DNA of 64,000 nt, from assembly GCF_012489685.1 (NCBI RefSeq), contig NC_080042.1, positions 63,871,802-63,935,801 of the forward strand, in the 5' to 3' direction. A program made the position numbers and the translations under genes. Source of the DNA: Lotus japonicus (Eukaryota > Streptophyta > Magnoliopsida > Fabales > Fabaceae). This document shows, piece by piece, positions 33,630 through 46,273 of this stretch (positions are counted from its first letter, which is position 1; each line of letters starts with the position of its first letter). Under the pieces are notes generated by a model. That model was not told the origin of the DNA and did no database searches. It saw only the letters and a list, made by a program, of their open reading frames with translations.

Positions 33630-35906
33630 ATGTTTTATTTAATCTTCGTTTTAAATGCATTCACCTCTACGTTACTTAAGAAGTCTTTGTCTTGCAAAAT
33701 AAAGCATCATTCTAAGAACTTTTTTATTTTATTTTAAAATGACATTGTTTATTTTTTATGAGATCATTTTTATTTTTTTTAGTTTACACTCATAAAATTA
33801 TGATTTTTTTATTTGGTCTATAATTACTAAATGTTATAAAACCCCTGTTTTAGATATTAAATATATGTAAATATTACACATGTTATATGGAGTTATGAAT
33901 GTGAAATTTTTTTTTCCTCATGAATTTAATTCTTTATTTTTTGTGATGATTAGACATTTTAAAGGGATAGATTTTTTTTGGTAAACGAAAGGGTATTTAA
34001 ACTCAAGTATTGTTATATCAACCTTAAATATTCATTCAATTACACAATCAAAATAAAAATAGATTAAATGGTATTTAAATGATTTCTTTTAGTTTCAAAT
34101 TAATTAAATTTCTAATTGTTAATGACAATAAATTACATTAGTTGTATGAGTAAATGATATTTAAATCATTTATTTCAATGTAATTGAATTTTAAATCAAT
34201 AAAATATGAATTAAAATTCAAATAATTTTTTTATTGGTTTTAATTTAAAACTATAATATTGGATACTTAAAATTAAAATTAAAATTAAAGGCAATTTTTC
34301 TTTTAAAATACAACGTTTCTATTTATTTCAATTTGAACATATACATTGGTTTGATACATATCTCATATCTATATCTCTGACATTTTTTCCTTAAATGTTT
34401 TTAAATTATTTTTAATCAAGTTTATATATTATTCTTATAATTTAAAAAAAAATTCCAACATTTTCACATATCTCATTTATATTATTTATTTCATCCTACC
34501 ACTACAATAAAAAAAGTAAGTTTCATATATTAAGATTTAACTATGACATCAGTTATTATAATTATTAATATAGAATGGAACTTGAAAAGTTTAGCCTTCC
34601 ACTTGCAAGCTTCACCCAAATTCTATGTAAATGACATTGTTTCAAGTTTTATGACTCATATAAATTTATCAATTTATGATTGGATTTAAAAATATTATTT
34701 ATATTTATATGTCTTGGTCTGTTATTAGTTTTTGCAATAGTAACATGGAAGAATTTATTTATTTATTTTATCTATTTGAAACAAAATATGTGTTTTAAAA
34801 TATTTTCCTTAAAATTGGAACGACATAGAGTTCACTCTATTTAGCCCATGAGCAGTCAGTCAATCTAATGTAGTGGTGAAATGCAGATGGTCGTTGGACT
34901 CTCGACAAAATAGATCAGAAAAGCAAATGAACATTGTCCACTAACAATCACCAAATGTAGATAAAAAAGCATTAACCGCTAAATTATTGCCTTAAATAAA
35001 ATAAAAACATTAAAAAATTTAAGTTTCTTTGTTCGAAGAGAAAAATGTATATAGCAATAGATAGCAGCCCCCAAAACATATATAATCTAGTCTCTTAATG
35101 TATCAACCTCATATCATAATAAATTTTAAACTTCTTTAAGACAAAATATCCAATTCTTTTATGCAAAGAGGTTCAAAGACAAAACTAAACTTCAATTTAC
35201 AAAGAACACTGTAAACAAATTCACATATGCTTCATTACTTAAGGACATGGATAACTCATCAGTTTCAATCAACTTCTCTATAATATTCTTCAACTCATTG
35301 TGTTTCAATTTTAGAGTTAAATTTCTATTATGTTAATAAATACATATTAATATGTACAACTTTTACTATTATAATTACTAATAATATAAATAAAAAGAAA
35401 CAATATACCAATGAACTTGAACATTCTTCTATCAGATTTAAGTAAAATTTATAGATTTAACATTTGTTTGGAGTAATTCAAATCGATGCACTTGTTGCTT
35501 TAACATTTCTCTGCATTATTACCCCTCCAATTTTGTTTCATTGTCTACCATACTTTTATGGTTTTCATAACAGGCTTTGCACTATGGAGACTTTATGAGC
35601 CACCAGAGTTTTCAATCTTCTTCCACAAACTTATAAAACCTTTATGAACAATGTTGGGGTCTTTAGCCGTCGTCTATTTCATTCTTCTTTAATCCACACT
35701 TCTAAAGATTTATGTGTCTCTGTTGCAGTAAGATATTTCTCATTCTTTTTCGCTACCAATAAAACAAATCACTTGAAATACTTAACAAAAAGTCTTGCCC
35801 ATATTAGAACGATATATGGATGAAAGACAATGATATTATTTTTTTAAGTATAAAAAAAGTATAAGAAGAGTAAAGGAATAGATACCACATCATGTAAAGA
35901 TAAAAA
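33630..35906. other. AT-rich intergenic DNA
   Basis: Very AT-rich, with long T and A runs and no open frame or repeat structure I can support. The plus-strand segment near 35570-35710 is less AT-rich but full of stops in all frames. Confidence 0.5.
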
Positions 35907-36125
35907 TCATGAATTAGAAGCTTGGTCATCCTCATCACTCGTATCGTAACTGTTGCAGCAACTACCCTTCATAGCGTGCATTTTCCTAGGCAATTCAGTT
36001 TATCTTCCAAGTTGTTCAACTATGGAAGCAAGAGTTCCTTCATTTTGATTATTTAAACCAAATTCCAAACACAAATTCTTATTTTTGTGTTTCAAAGCCA
36101 CGTCAAAAAATGATGCAAGTTGAGT
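35907..36125 (-). pseudogene. Exon remnant of an unrecognised gene
   Basis: After an AG acceptor at 36127-36126 the minus strand reads TQLASFFDVALKHKNKNLC, then LEFGLNNQNEGTLASIVEQL, an in-frame TAA, then TELPRKMHAMKG and an acidic tail with DTSDEDDQASNS before a TGA. The composition and the same-frame continuation after one stop suggest a real terminal exon with a nonsense mutation. A short upstream exon may lie near 36240-36300. I do not recognise the family. Confidence 0.35.
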
Positions 36126-37600
36126 CTTCACCCAATAAAATAACAATTTATAAATTCAAGCATGAAAGTTTAAAGGAAAGAAATACAAATTTATTAGGTA
36201 ACTTTCAAATCATGATTTCTTTACACATGTGTCTTACTTTACTTGTTCCTCTCATAACAATCTAATCTATCATCTTCTCCACATGCACAGTTTGAACCTG
36301 AAATGAACAAAAACCAAATTATGATATTCTAAATTAGAAGCTCAAACGTTGATAGACACACTCACTTTTTAAAAGATTGGCAAAAGACAAAGAAATGATA
36401 TAATAGAAGGAAAAAACAAAAAGTACAATGAAAAGTCATTCACCATTTGGGAGTTTGATCAAGCTTGAAGCGCCTATGACCGAATCTACTATAAACCAAA
36501 TAAAAAGCAAAGATAAAAGTAAGAAAACTGGCAAAAAAAAGTATGGAGCAAAGGGCTATTTATACATGTAATTTAAGCTTTGAAGAAGATGAAAGGTTTA
36601 AAAAAATTTAAGAATATTGAAGGTTTCTTCAAAGGTTTTTAGGACCCCATATGAATGAATGCATTGATTTTTACAATTAAGTTTAGTGAATTCATTTGGG
36701 AATGCAGAAAGACATTGAGATTGCTATGAAATGGACGGCTGAGATTCAATCCAAGTGAAATAAAAGACATCTTTACCAAAATATCCATGGTCAAGCTTCA
36801 TAGTCTTTGAAATTATTTGTTGATTGACTGATTTACCCCAAGGCTGCAAAAACTCTCCCTTTATATAGTTTATAGATTTAATCGACCAATGGCCCAAATG
36901 ATTTTTTAGACTCTGTGTGTTGGTTACTGTGTTTAACTCTTACAATCTTATTCTACACTACTACAAAAGCTGGACATGCCTTTCTCACAGAAAAACTCCT
37001 AGTCATATTCTGTCCCAAGATTAGTGGAAGATATTTCTAATTCAAGTGAGGTTCACTACTCTACATGACTTCTACAAGCTGGCACTAGTTCAATTCAAAC
37101 ACAGTTTGAGGGAGCAAAATTAGGATGTTAATTCTAATTCATTATTCTAGAAGTCTGTTTGTTTGCTTTGGTATTGAGCTTGTGTATTTGTTTCAGAGTT
37201 ATGTCCCTTGTGTTAATGCTAGTTGGAAGTTGGAACATATTTTGTAGTAACTGAATCTAACAAGACTAACCAACTTGCAGTTGCAGCCACAGATCTAAAC
37301 TTCTCTATAAAAACTCTATCACATATTCACATGCAATCAGAGTGATATCTTTTCTATCAGAATTCAGCATATTCAAGAAAATTGATCGGAATGTTCATAA
37401 GATTTTATTATATTTTTTCTAATGCTCTGTTTACATGGAATTCTTCTCACTGAATGGGCACATTATCCTCATCTAACTGATTGTTCCGTTCTGGATTCAT
37501 AACACAAGATTACAATTAAATGACTCACATCTGGCTCAATCCCAATGGCACCGTGCTCATTGGTAATTGACCCATTTTTGTGTTTCGCTACAATTTGAAG
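36126..37600. other. Intergenic DNA, possible upstream parts of the exon remnant
   Basis: AT-rich with splice-like signals near 36300 and 36440 on the minus strand, but no coding chain I can defend. Confidence 0.25.
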
Positions 37601-38640
37601 CATAGAAGCTTCAAAATGAAGTGCAAAAGAGTCCCACCTCGGAAGTTTATTTGGTATCTACTTAGTTTAATATGTAATACGTGGGCTCTTGCAAAAATCA
37701 AATTTTTTTTTACTGGGGGAGGGGCACTTCTTGTTACTGGGCCAGACCACTTGAAGTCAGAATATTTTATATAGAAATTCTCACAGAATATTTTGTCATT
37801 ATCTTGCACTTTCCTTCAATTTCTTGCAATCACTATCTACGAAATGTTCAGATGGTCGCGGCGATGGAATCTGGGACTGAGTACTCGTAGACCGCAGTAT
37901 CTCTTTAGATGTGATTAAAGCAAAAATCGAATTCACTTACCCTATCGCTGCCCGCTTAATACTACTTGTAATGACACTTATATTCGGGCATCCTATCAAG
38001 TAATAGTCTCAACAACAATGTTTGGAGCAATCAATATCAAAAATCGCTCGTCAAATTTAGAAAATAAGTCAACGGACTAAAAGCAACGAAATTTTTTTAT
38101 ATCTACCAATTTAGATTTCTCTTTATTTATTAGGATCTAAAAACATATTTCAACCTACTTAAAAAAATCAAATTCTGATTCTCAAAATGTGATTTTCACA
38201 AATTGATCTCATTAAATCACTGGAAACCTTATTCTACTCAAAGACCGATCAATTTATTAAATTTCACCAAAATTCGAAGAAAAAAAAAACAAACTTCTCC
38301 TTTTTTTAAACCCTAATTTCAAATCTTATAAAATCCTTTAAATTTTATGATTTTTTTTTCAATAAAATTTTAAATTTTGAACGTTCAAATTTATATTATA
38401 TCTCAAATATATCATAAACCCTATAATATTTTTTTTTTGAAATTATAAACCCTATAATATTTGAACAGAAATTGAAGACCTAAATATTTTTTGTATATAA
38501 AAGTGGCAAAGGGACCAAATTTGTTAATTTTAAAAGTATGAGGACTTAATTAGCTAAAAAACTAAGAGGGAAAAAATCACATTGTTCAAACTAGAGGGAC
38601 CTAAAGTGAAATTAATTTCTATATTTATCTGGTAAGAATA
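37600..38640. repeat. Dispersed-repeat-like DNA, unclassified
   Basis: It contains GTCCCACCTCGGAAG at about 37630, a motif often found at LTR or leader ends in plant retroelements. At about 38510-38610 it contains text such as AGGGACCAAATTTG and AGAGGGACCTAAAG, typical of dispersed legume repeats. Ends and class cannot be fixed. Confidence 0.3.
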
Positions 38641-39158
38641 TTTCTTGTTTTATTTATAAAAAAATTGTTTCTTTAAAATAATTTAAAAATATTTCACTGT
38701 GTTTATTTGAAACTATTTTTTTATTTTCTTTAAAATTATAGACTTGTTGATGTACCTTGGAAATATTTTTTCCATAATAGATATGCGTAATAAATATAAA
38801 GTTGAATTCTTTTTTTATATAGAGAAGTTTAAAAATTCTTTTTTGGTGCATAAAGCGAGATTTTTTTCATTATACTTGAACTCGGGGCCTTACTTAAGAG
38901 GAATCAAGCATGTACCACATAAACCAACCATTCATTAGTAATTTAAAATATTCTATAAATATTTGTCAAATAATAAGATATATGTTATTTGTTTAGAAGA
39001 TAATTATTTTATTTATTATTTATTTATAAATTAATTAATTTGGTGTTACATGTATATTGTGTTAGGATTTTTTGGATTGTGTTAAAGGGAATGGAGTGTA
39101 TATTTAAGAGAAAAATGAGGTTAATTATAACTCTGAAAAACCTTGAGGGATGTGTGTA
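38641..39158. other. AT-rich DNA ending in a MULE-like terminus
   Basis: The last ~30 bases (AAACCTTGAGGGATGTGTGTATTTACTC, to 39167) resemble the terminal repeat of the MULE at 22806-23869. They probably mark the right end of a related element. The left end is not found. Confidence 0.35.
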
Positions 39159-41163
39159 TTTACTCATAAAAATATTGTTTCCAACTGTTGGATTTTAGTA
39201 GCTTATTTAGATCAATAAGATAATGAAAATATTGTGTCTTACCAATTAATTGCAGAAGATTGTGTACACAAATTGTTAACATCTTGTTAAAAAGAACTAC
39301 TATTTTAACTAGAGAAATGGCAAGATATTGTGGAATTCAGAAAATACAAAATATAAATAAATAAAAAAAGAGTAATATACAAATGGAAAGGGGAGAACAA
39401 ACATCAATAATTTCTTTCCGATGTAGAAAAAAAAAGACAAACATCAATAATGATGAGACAACCATGACTTAAAAAGACAGTATGGAATATTTTTTTTATT
39501 CTTTTATGAATACATGATACTTGCAAATTTATTTATTTATTGCCTATTTATTGTCGTTTGATCAATGTGCAAGCTCAATAACTATTTACCTTTAAAAAAA
39601 TGTAGCTTATGTGAGTACTAGTCTGATAGCAAATTAAATATTCAAAGGTGAACAAAATTGAATTGATAAAAAGATGGCACAAATAAAAGATCGAAATACA
39701 CTTATCACATATAGACATGAACATCTTCAAGTAATGTAGACACATTATGTATGTTAAATAACGTTTTATGAATAGACATGAACATTTTCAAGTAATGTAG
39801 ATGCATTATAGTATGTTAAACATGAAACATGATTCTTCCCATGCAACAACAAAAAACAGGAAGAAAATTCAACCTCCTCCTTGTTCAATATAAGTTCTTG
39901 TAGTTCAAGCTCATGGAGCCTTCACTTTTTATCTTCTTTTATATCATGCATTAGGTTTATCATGCCCCCAAGGACAGTAATAAGTGAAATTTCCCCTTCC
40001 ACCTCCATTGTTTCTCCCATCTCCCATTTGATACTTACTACTATCATGGTATGTAGGGGCCTTATGCCATGCCAGTATATGTTTCTTCCTTTATTTTGTC
40101 TTCATTCCTATTCCAATCAGCTCCTCTAAACATTTCGTAGGTGTATCTCTGTTAGTTCTCCTAGTTCTCCCTCGTATTCCACCCCCAAGTATTTACATGA
40201 GCATTTTCAGTGTGTTTTGGTGTGTCAGTTTCATCCCCCCATCCAGGGCCGGAAAATGAATAATTTGAAAGGATCAAACTATCAAGAATCACAACAGTCT
40301 CACCTTGTCCTTGCTTAGTGGGCTCTATGTCATCTTTTTCCAAGTTTAGAATAAGCTCAGGGTCAATAGTTGAATTCCAATCTATATCATCAATGTAAGT
40401 GTTAGGATCAAGCAAAGGTACATCGCATGGAAGGTCATTCATCGATGCCCAAAATCTTTTTTTTGCATTGTCAAATGCCTCTTTACCAGCAGAATCATCC
40501 CAATTCATTACGTTGTCATATAACCATGAATACTTCTTTTTTTCTAATAGATTTGACCATGTGATTCCAACCGAAGCACAAAACCTTTTTTCCCAACTTG
40601 GCACCGTTGGCTTCCAAAATTCTACGAGCCAAAAACAATAGGATTATAAGTTGATCAATCGAGCATGGATATTTGATAAAAACAAGACAAGCTATAGTGG
40701 TTGTGGTTTCAATGTGATTATTTAAATTATAAAAAATTGTGGCTAATACAGATGCACTTGTGATTGAAACATAGTGGCAAAGACCTCTTAAACCGCCATA
40801 TTGCAGTTTTGATTGTGCTTGCAAACCAGCTGAGTTTAAAACAATGTAAGATTGTAATAACAATGAATGAGTGTCTACAAACTAATTCAAAATATAAATG
40901 GAAAATTCCTAAAAAAATAAATGAAAACAAACAAGAAAATATATATGAGCAAACAACGGATCGTGAAAGTAAACATGTATGCACGATATGTGATAAGAAA
41001 CTAAGAAAGTATGAAGAAAGTTAAAATCAAAAAAGTTTGAGCTCAAATTTCTATAAAAAAAAACTTGTTTTCTGTTATATTTATTGGTATACTAACGATC
41101 TCTTAATTAGTTCAATACTCCAGGATCCATTAACATGGGACCAATCAAACAAAGGGACATACA
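39159..41163. repeat. Duplicated host segment, copy B (uninterrupted)
   Basis: The 2005-base counterpart of 2066-8375 has neither the Helitron on its left nor the LINE and LTR in the middle. It therefore shows the pre-insertion sequences for both. Outside the exon at 40161-40621 it is AT-rich non-coding DNA. Confidence 0.9.
40161..40621 (-). CDS. Exon of conserved plant protein of unknown function, copy B
   Basis: The reading from the AG acceptor at 40623-40622 to a stop at 40161 is the same as in copy A. It has WEKRFCASVG, NWDDSAGKEAF, NAKKRFWASMN, LPCDVPLLDP and YIDDIDWN. It keeps the NWDDSAG motif that copy A has lost, so this is the better preserved copy. The family is remembered as a plant protein of unknown function. 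The first exon or exons are not found in the duplicated segment, so either copy may be a partial gene. Confidence 0.55.
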
Positions 41164-41300
41164 AACCATGATCATTTAAATCTGTCAACCTCACCTTCAC
41201 AAGAATTATACTACTTCAGTGCCTCTAAAACCCAACATATGATGAGAAAAATGAACAATATATATAATTAAAGCTAGTACAAAGAAACTTATGACTAATA

Positions 41301-41447
41301 CACCATCTGGTCACATATATAAGCAAAAAACATTTTTTAGGTTCATTCATTTAATGAATGTATCTAGTTGTTTTAATGACTAGATACATTCATTAAATGA
41401 ATGAACCTAAAAAATGTTTTTTTGCTTATATATGTGACCGGAGGGTG
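41301..41447. mobile_element. Foldback Stowaway-like MITE
   Basis: The 147-base near-perfect palindrome has two ~67-base arms around a 12-base loop (41368-41379). The ends CACC(A/C)TC(T/C)GGTCACA carry few mismatches, and TA flanks both sides (41299-41300 and 41448-41449). TA duplication and the compact foldback fit the Tc1/mariner Stowaway type. Such a hairpin could be processed to small RNA if transcribed. Confidence 0.85.
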
Positions 41448-42232
41448 TATAAAATTAGAAACCATCCCATCAAAATTAAAAACAATGATAATGGCTCATT
41501 CAAACATCAATATTTAAGCTCAAAATAAGTATAAAAAAGATACTCACTCTCTTAAACACAAACTTCAATTCGACACATTCAAAATCATAGTCATCATAAA
41601 CATTAATTATATTACTGAATCACATTTTTCAAGTATGACACAGAGAAACTATTGTACAAAAGAACAAATAAATATATAAATACATAAATTATATAGTGCA
41701 CTAACTCAAAGGGGGTTTTTTGTTGAAGGGTGATGATGATGATCTTCTCCAATGATGATGATGATGATGATATTCACCATGATTTCTCCAATTACCCATG
41801 CTCGGAACCAAAAGAGGTAGAAAAAGAAAACCTAGAAGAGGAAATCAAAAAATCACAAGGAGGCATGTAGAGGAAGATGATTGTGAATCTGAAGACACGT
41901 CAAAACGCTATTAATAGAGGGGAAAAGGCTTTCCAAATTATAGCAAAGTGAGAAGCGGACACAGATTCTAGAAATTGGGGTAAATAGAGACAAAAAGCAA
42001 AAACAAAATGCCTGGGAGAAATGGGGTAGGGAGGGAGAAAACGCGGAAGTTAAGGGGTTGAAGGAAATTGTTGCGGTATAACAACATAGAAAAGGATACG
42101 TTAAAAAAAACATAAAAAAGGATATGAAGGTAAGGATAATTTGGGTGGTTAAATTTATTAATTTTATGTAAGAGATTACATATTGAATATAATTTATGAT
42201 AACAAAATATATTAATAATAGCTTTAGAAAAC
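41448..42232. other. AT-rich DNA with a GAT microsatellite
   Basis: A GAT repeat lies at about 41728-41772. No gene is seen. The right end is where the LINE inserted. Confidence 0.5.
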
Positions 42233-42309
42233 TTTTTTTTTATTAGAAAACGGGGCTAAAGCCCAAACAGAAGAGAACCTAGGATCTCAGGTACAACGTG
42301 TTACAGAAA

Positions 42310-43873
42310 TCAAACATAAAAGGCACAAGACAAAAGGAGGGGGGCCTCAAATAATCTGTAGTCCATTGACATGTTAATGCCATTCTTTGCAAAGCTGTCC
42401 GCTGTTGAGTTAGCTTCTTTGAAAATATGTTTCCAGTGAAAATTATGATCTTGGCCCATTGAAAGCAAAATTTCATTAATCAATGGGCTACACGGGTGAT
42501 GGGGCCTGCAACCTTTGGTAAGCAACCCAATGGCCACTTCAGAATCACTCTCTAAAAGCACTCTGTTATAACTTTTCTCCTTAGCAAGTCTGATGCCATG
42601 AAGCAACCCCCAGAGTTCAGCTTGCAGGATTGAGCAGTTTCCTAGCTTCACAGAGTAGCCAGCCAAGAATTTCCCTTGATGATCACGCAAGATGCCACCA
42701 CAAGCTGCACGATGGCTTTCAGCAATGAGGGAGCCATCAGAGTTTACCTTAATCCAATTTACTGGAGGGGGAGACCAGGTAACCGCGATTGTGCGAGCAA
42801 TTCTTCCCGCTGTCATGGCGGTTGCGTTAGTTTTCGCGGCTAATCTCAGGTCTTGGATAACGTTTGAAGCTTGTCTGCCAACTCCCACCGCCACGGTCCC
42901 AATATTTTCAAACACCAGATCATTCCTGGCTTTCCAAATTTTATCCATAATAACTCCAAAGGCAACCCCCCATGGAATTCCAAGATGGTAGGTATGAAGA
43001 TTTGTCAAATTATTCATCAACCAGTCCTGCCTACCAGTCCTGAAGAAGTCTGTAATCATGGGAGTGGGGAGAAAAATACGCCAAACCTGAACTGCAAAAA
43101 TACAGTCACGAAGGGTGTGCATGATAGATTCCACTTGATTGGGACACCTTGGGCAATCTGAGACCTCCGCCATGTGTTTGTGGACTCTTTGCTGGTTAGT
43201 TAAAAGGACTCCTTTGGCGACTTTCCATAAGAGAATCTTTACCCTCTGAGGCCCTCTCCAATTCCATAATTCCTGGAAAAGTTTTGAATCATCCTTAGAG
43301 CCATTGCTAGTCAAGGTCTTATAAGCTGAGCTAACAGAGAAATTCCCGTCGGCAGTCGGGTTCCAAGCAATCGCATCGGGAGAGGCCTGGGCAGAAGGGG
43401 TTTTAATCGTAAGGATGATGTCTATAATGTCTTTGGGAAGGACATTAGCAAGCTGGAAAACATCCCATCTACCATCAGAAGCAAAATCCTTGCAAGCTTT
43501 CCAAAGGTCAGTGGTATCCAATTGTCTCAAGGCATGGTCTTGTAGCGGTCCAATACCTGCGACCCAGAAATCAACCCAAAAGCGGGTAGAAACACCATCT
43601 CCAATTCTCCATATCAGGTTCTGATTCATTAAAGGCTAGCTTCTACAAACACCTCTCCAGAGATTGGAAGCATTAGCAATATTAGCCACCTTCGGTAGAG
43701 TGTCATGACCACAGTTGTACTTGGACCTCACAACCTGGACCCAAAGCTTATCCTGTTGGGTACAGAGGCCCCAATTAATTTTCATCATGAAGGCCAGGTT
43801 TACAAATTTGGCTTGCCTAAGTCCAAGACCTCCTTCTTGAGCAGGGCAACAGATTTTATCCCTGGCAACCAAA
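42310..43873 (-). pseudogene. LINE ORF2 C-terminal part: zf-RVT and RNase H
   Basis: The piece runs from an upstream segment (LVARDKICCPAQEGGLGLRQAKFVN) through a TAG near 43636 to the stop at 42310. It holds a zf-RVT zinc finger (DCPRCPNQVESIMHTLRDC) and an RNase H domain with NWIKVNSDGSLI, GGILRDHQG, ILQAELWGLLHGI, LLESDSEVA and STADSFAKNG. The acidic residues of the RNase H are all visible. The two stops upstream (RS*PL and FV*GD) are each one G-to-A change from Trp. Confidence 0.85.
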
Positions 43874-43902
43874 TGGATTTTTTTGGCATTGGCAACATCT
43901 CC

Positions 43903-45235
43903 CTAGACAAAGTCCCTGCAAATCTTATCAACACTACCACAAGTTGTCAACGGAATGAGACTAGTTTGCATGACATACGTGGGAAGAGCAGCTAGAACAG
44001 ATTTAGTGAGGGTGAGCCTACCCGCAAGAGACAAGTTCCTTGCTTTCCAGTCCGACAACCTTCTCTTAGCTTTGTCAATGATATAATGGAAGGTCTGTTT
44101 GGAAACCTTTTTATGGTGCAAAGGTACTCCAAGATACTTCCCCAAATCACACGTTCTAGTAAAGTCAAATTCTGTACTTATCTGCTCTCCCTGACAGTGT
44201 TGTGGACATTCTTTGAGAAATGAATTCTAGTCTTATCCTTGTTGAGCTTTTGGCCAGAGCTACTACAAAACACATCAAGGATAGCCTTGATAACTTCAAC
44301 TTGCTCCAAATTAGCTTCTGCAAAAAGAACCAAATCATCAGCAAAAGAGAGGTGTGAGAGGTGAGGGCCTCCTCTCGCAAGTTTAATTGGTTTCCAGAAC
44401 CCTTGATCCACAGCTAAGCTGATGATATGGGACAACCTTTCCATACAAAGAACAAAAAGGTAAGGAGACAAAGGGTCTCCTTGCCTTATCCCTCTCGTAG
44501 GTACAAACTCTTCCAAAGTCTCTCCATTGAAAAGCATTATCATCTTAGTGGAGGTGATACAAGCTTGAACAAGCTTCACAAGGCCTCTGGAAGTTTGATA
44601 TCTCTGAGGGTATCAATGATGAATTCCCATTTAACTCTATCATAAGCCTTTTCAAGGTCGATTTTGATAGCCATCCAACCTAAGCTTCTTCTTTTGCTTC
44701 TCATAGAATGAATAACCTCCTGGGAAATAATGATGTTATCACTACTGTGCCTCCCAGGGACAAAGCTACACTGGGTCGGCCCAACCAGCTCAGCCATAAC
44801 TCCCCTTAATCTGGCTGCAAGGATTTTGGAGATGGCTTTATAGGAAACATTATAGAGACTTATAGGCCTCATTTACTTTAGATTAATCACTGGTTCAACT
44901 TTTGGAATCAGAGTAATGAGAGTTTCATTAATTTCTCTCACAGCACTAGGTTCAGAGAAGATTTTCTTAATCAGAGTACAAAGGGAGGGCCCAACAAGAT
45001 CCCAATTGCTTTGGTAGAAAATGGCTTGAAAGCCATCATTACCAGGAGCTTTAAAACTCCCCATCTGGAAAATGGCAGCTCGAATTTCATCTGTGGTGAC
45101 CTCTTTGCTTAACAAATCCTTGAACTCATCCATAACCTCAGGGAAGCAACCTTTCAGGCAGAACTTAGGGGAGGGACTATCATTGGAATAGAGAGCTTTG
45201 TAGTAGGAAGTTACCAGATTTTCCAGCTCAGCTTT
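43903..45235 (-). pseudogene. LINE ORF2 reverse transcriptase, broken
   Basis: The RT domain occupies several frames: FKAPGNDGFQAIFYQ, RPISLYNVSYKAISK, GRHSSDNIIISQEV, IDLEKAYDRVKWEF, GIRQGDPLSPYLFVL and the catalytic SFADDLVLFAEA (FADD in place of YxDD, as is usual in plant LINEs). LGKYLGVPLHHKK and LSLAGRLTLTKSVLAALPTY follow. Breaks: frameshift at the A run near 45236, TAA near 44873, frameshift near 44590, frameshift near 44185, TAG near 43903. Catalytic residues are kept but the chain is not translatable as one protein. Confidence 0.88.
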
Positions 45236-46273
45236 TTTCAGTTATCCAGTCACCTTGCTCATTCTGTAGGGAATCAATTCTATTCTTCTTTCTTCTGACA
45301 AGGGTGGTGCCATGAAAAAAGCGAGTGTTTTTATCCCCAAAGGACAGCCACTTGCACCTGGACTTTTGGTACCAGAGAATTTCCTCTTGGTGAATCACCT
45401 CTTCATACTCTTTCCAAAGCTGGACTTGGAGGTCAACCAGGAAAGGGTTAGACCCTGAAGCAGGATTCCTGGAGATGCCATGCAGTCTACTCAGGATCCT
45501 TTTCTTCCTTTTGAAAATATCCCCAAAAACATTCCTATTCCAGCCGACAAGATGATCTTTAATAGAGTTCAGGGCATCAGACCAAAGATGATCTTTTTTC
45601 CAATTTTCCTTCATAAACCCTGAGAAGAGAGGGTGAGAAATCCAGGCTGCTTGGAACCTAAAAGGCCTTCTTCCTCTGTTTCCAGCAGGATTGGGCCAAA
45701 GGTTTAGAAGCAGAGGGGTGTGATCAGACTTCATGGGGTGGAGATGCGTCACAGAAGCATCCGGAAACATAATTCGCCAGTCCATATTACAGAGAGCACG
45801 GTCAATTCTCTCTTGAATTCTGCCTCTATTCCAAGTGTAGGGGGAGCCTATATATCCTGCATCAAATAGTTCACACCTTCTGACCCAGTCTCTAAAGACA
45901 TGGGAGTCTCTAGGAGCAGGAGTAGAGCTGCCAGTCCTTTCAAAATCATGCAAAGTTACATTATAGTCACCTATGAGGCACCAGGGACCAATAATGTTAT
46001 CATGGATCTGGTCTAGATCCTTCCAAAGGCTTCTTCTAATGGTAGCATTAGGGCTCCCATAGATTGCAGTGAGAAACCACTCTTGCCCTGCAGCACCTTT
46101 GATGGCCAAGTGAATGAACTGGTTTGAGGAATGAAGCCTAGTAACTGTCCAGGTTCCAGAATTCCAAAGGACCCACAAACCACCAGATTGACCTTGAGCA
46201 TCAACAATTTCAAAATTATCCATACCACATTTACTAGCAGTCTTCCTAGCATTATCACCACTTGCATGGGTTT
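45228..46273 (-). pseudogene. LINE ORF2 endonuclease domain, N-terminus cut off
   Basis: This is an open frame of about 348 codons with endonuclease/exonuclease/phosphatase motifs: KTHASGDNARK at the cut edge, QSGGLWVLWN, AIYGSPN, WCLIGDYNVTL, GSPYTWNRGRIQERIDRALCN and MKSDHTPLLLNL. The GDYN and SDHTPL catalytic motifs are intact. It is interrupted exactly at 46273/46274 by the LTR, which removes the start and the first catalytic Asn and Glu region. Confidence 0.88.

Larger units (their letters stand above)
42233..46273 (-). mobile_element. LINE (non-LTR retrotransposon), 3' part
   Basis: It starts with a T run at 42233-42241 (the poly(A) tail on the minus strand) and contains ORF2 from endonuclease to RNase H. 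It is cut at 46273 by the Tekay-type array. The 5' part should resume beyond the window. Confidence 0.9.

Noticed and set aside
41701..41799. Short minus-strand ORF with a His7 run
   Set aside because: The His run is the GAT/ATC microsatellite. The peptide matches no plant small-peptide family I know.
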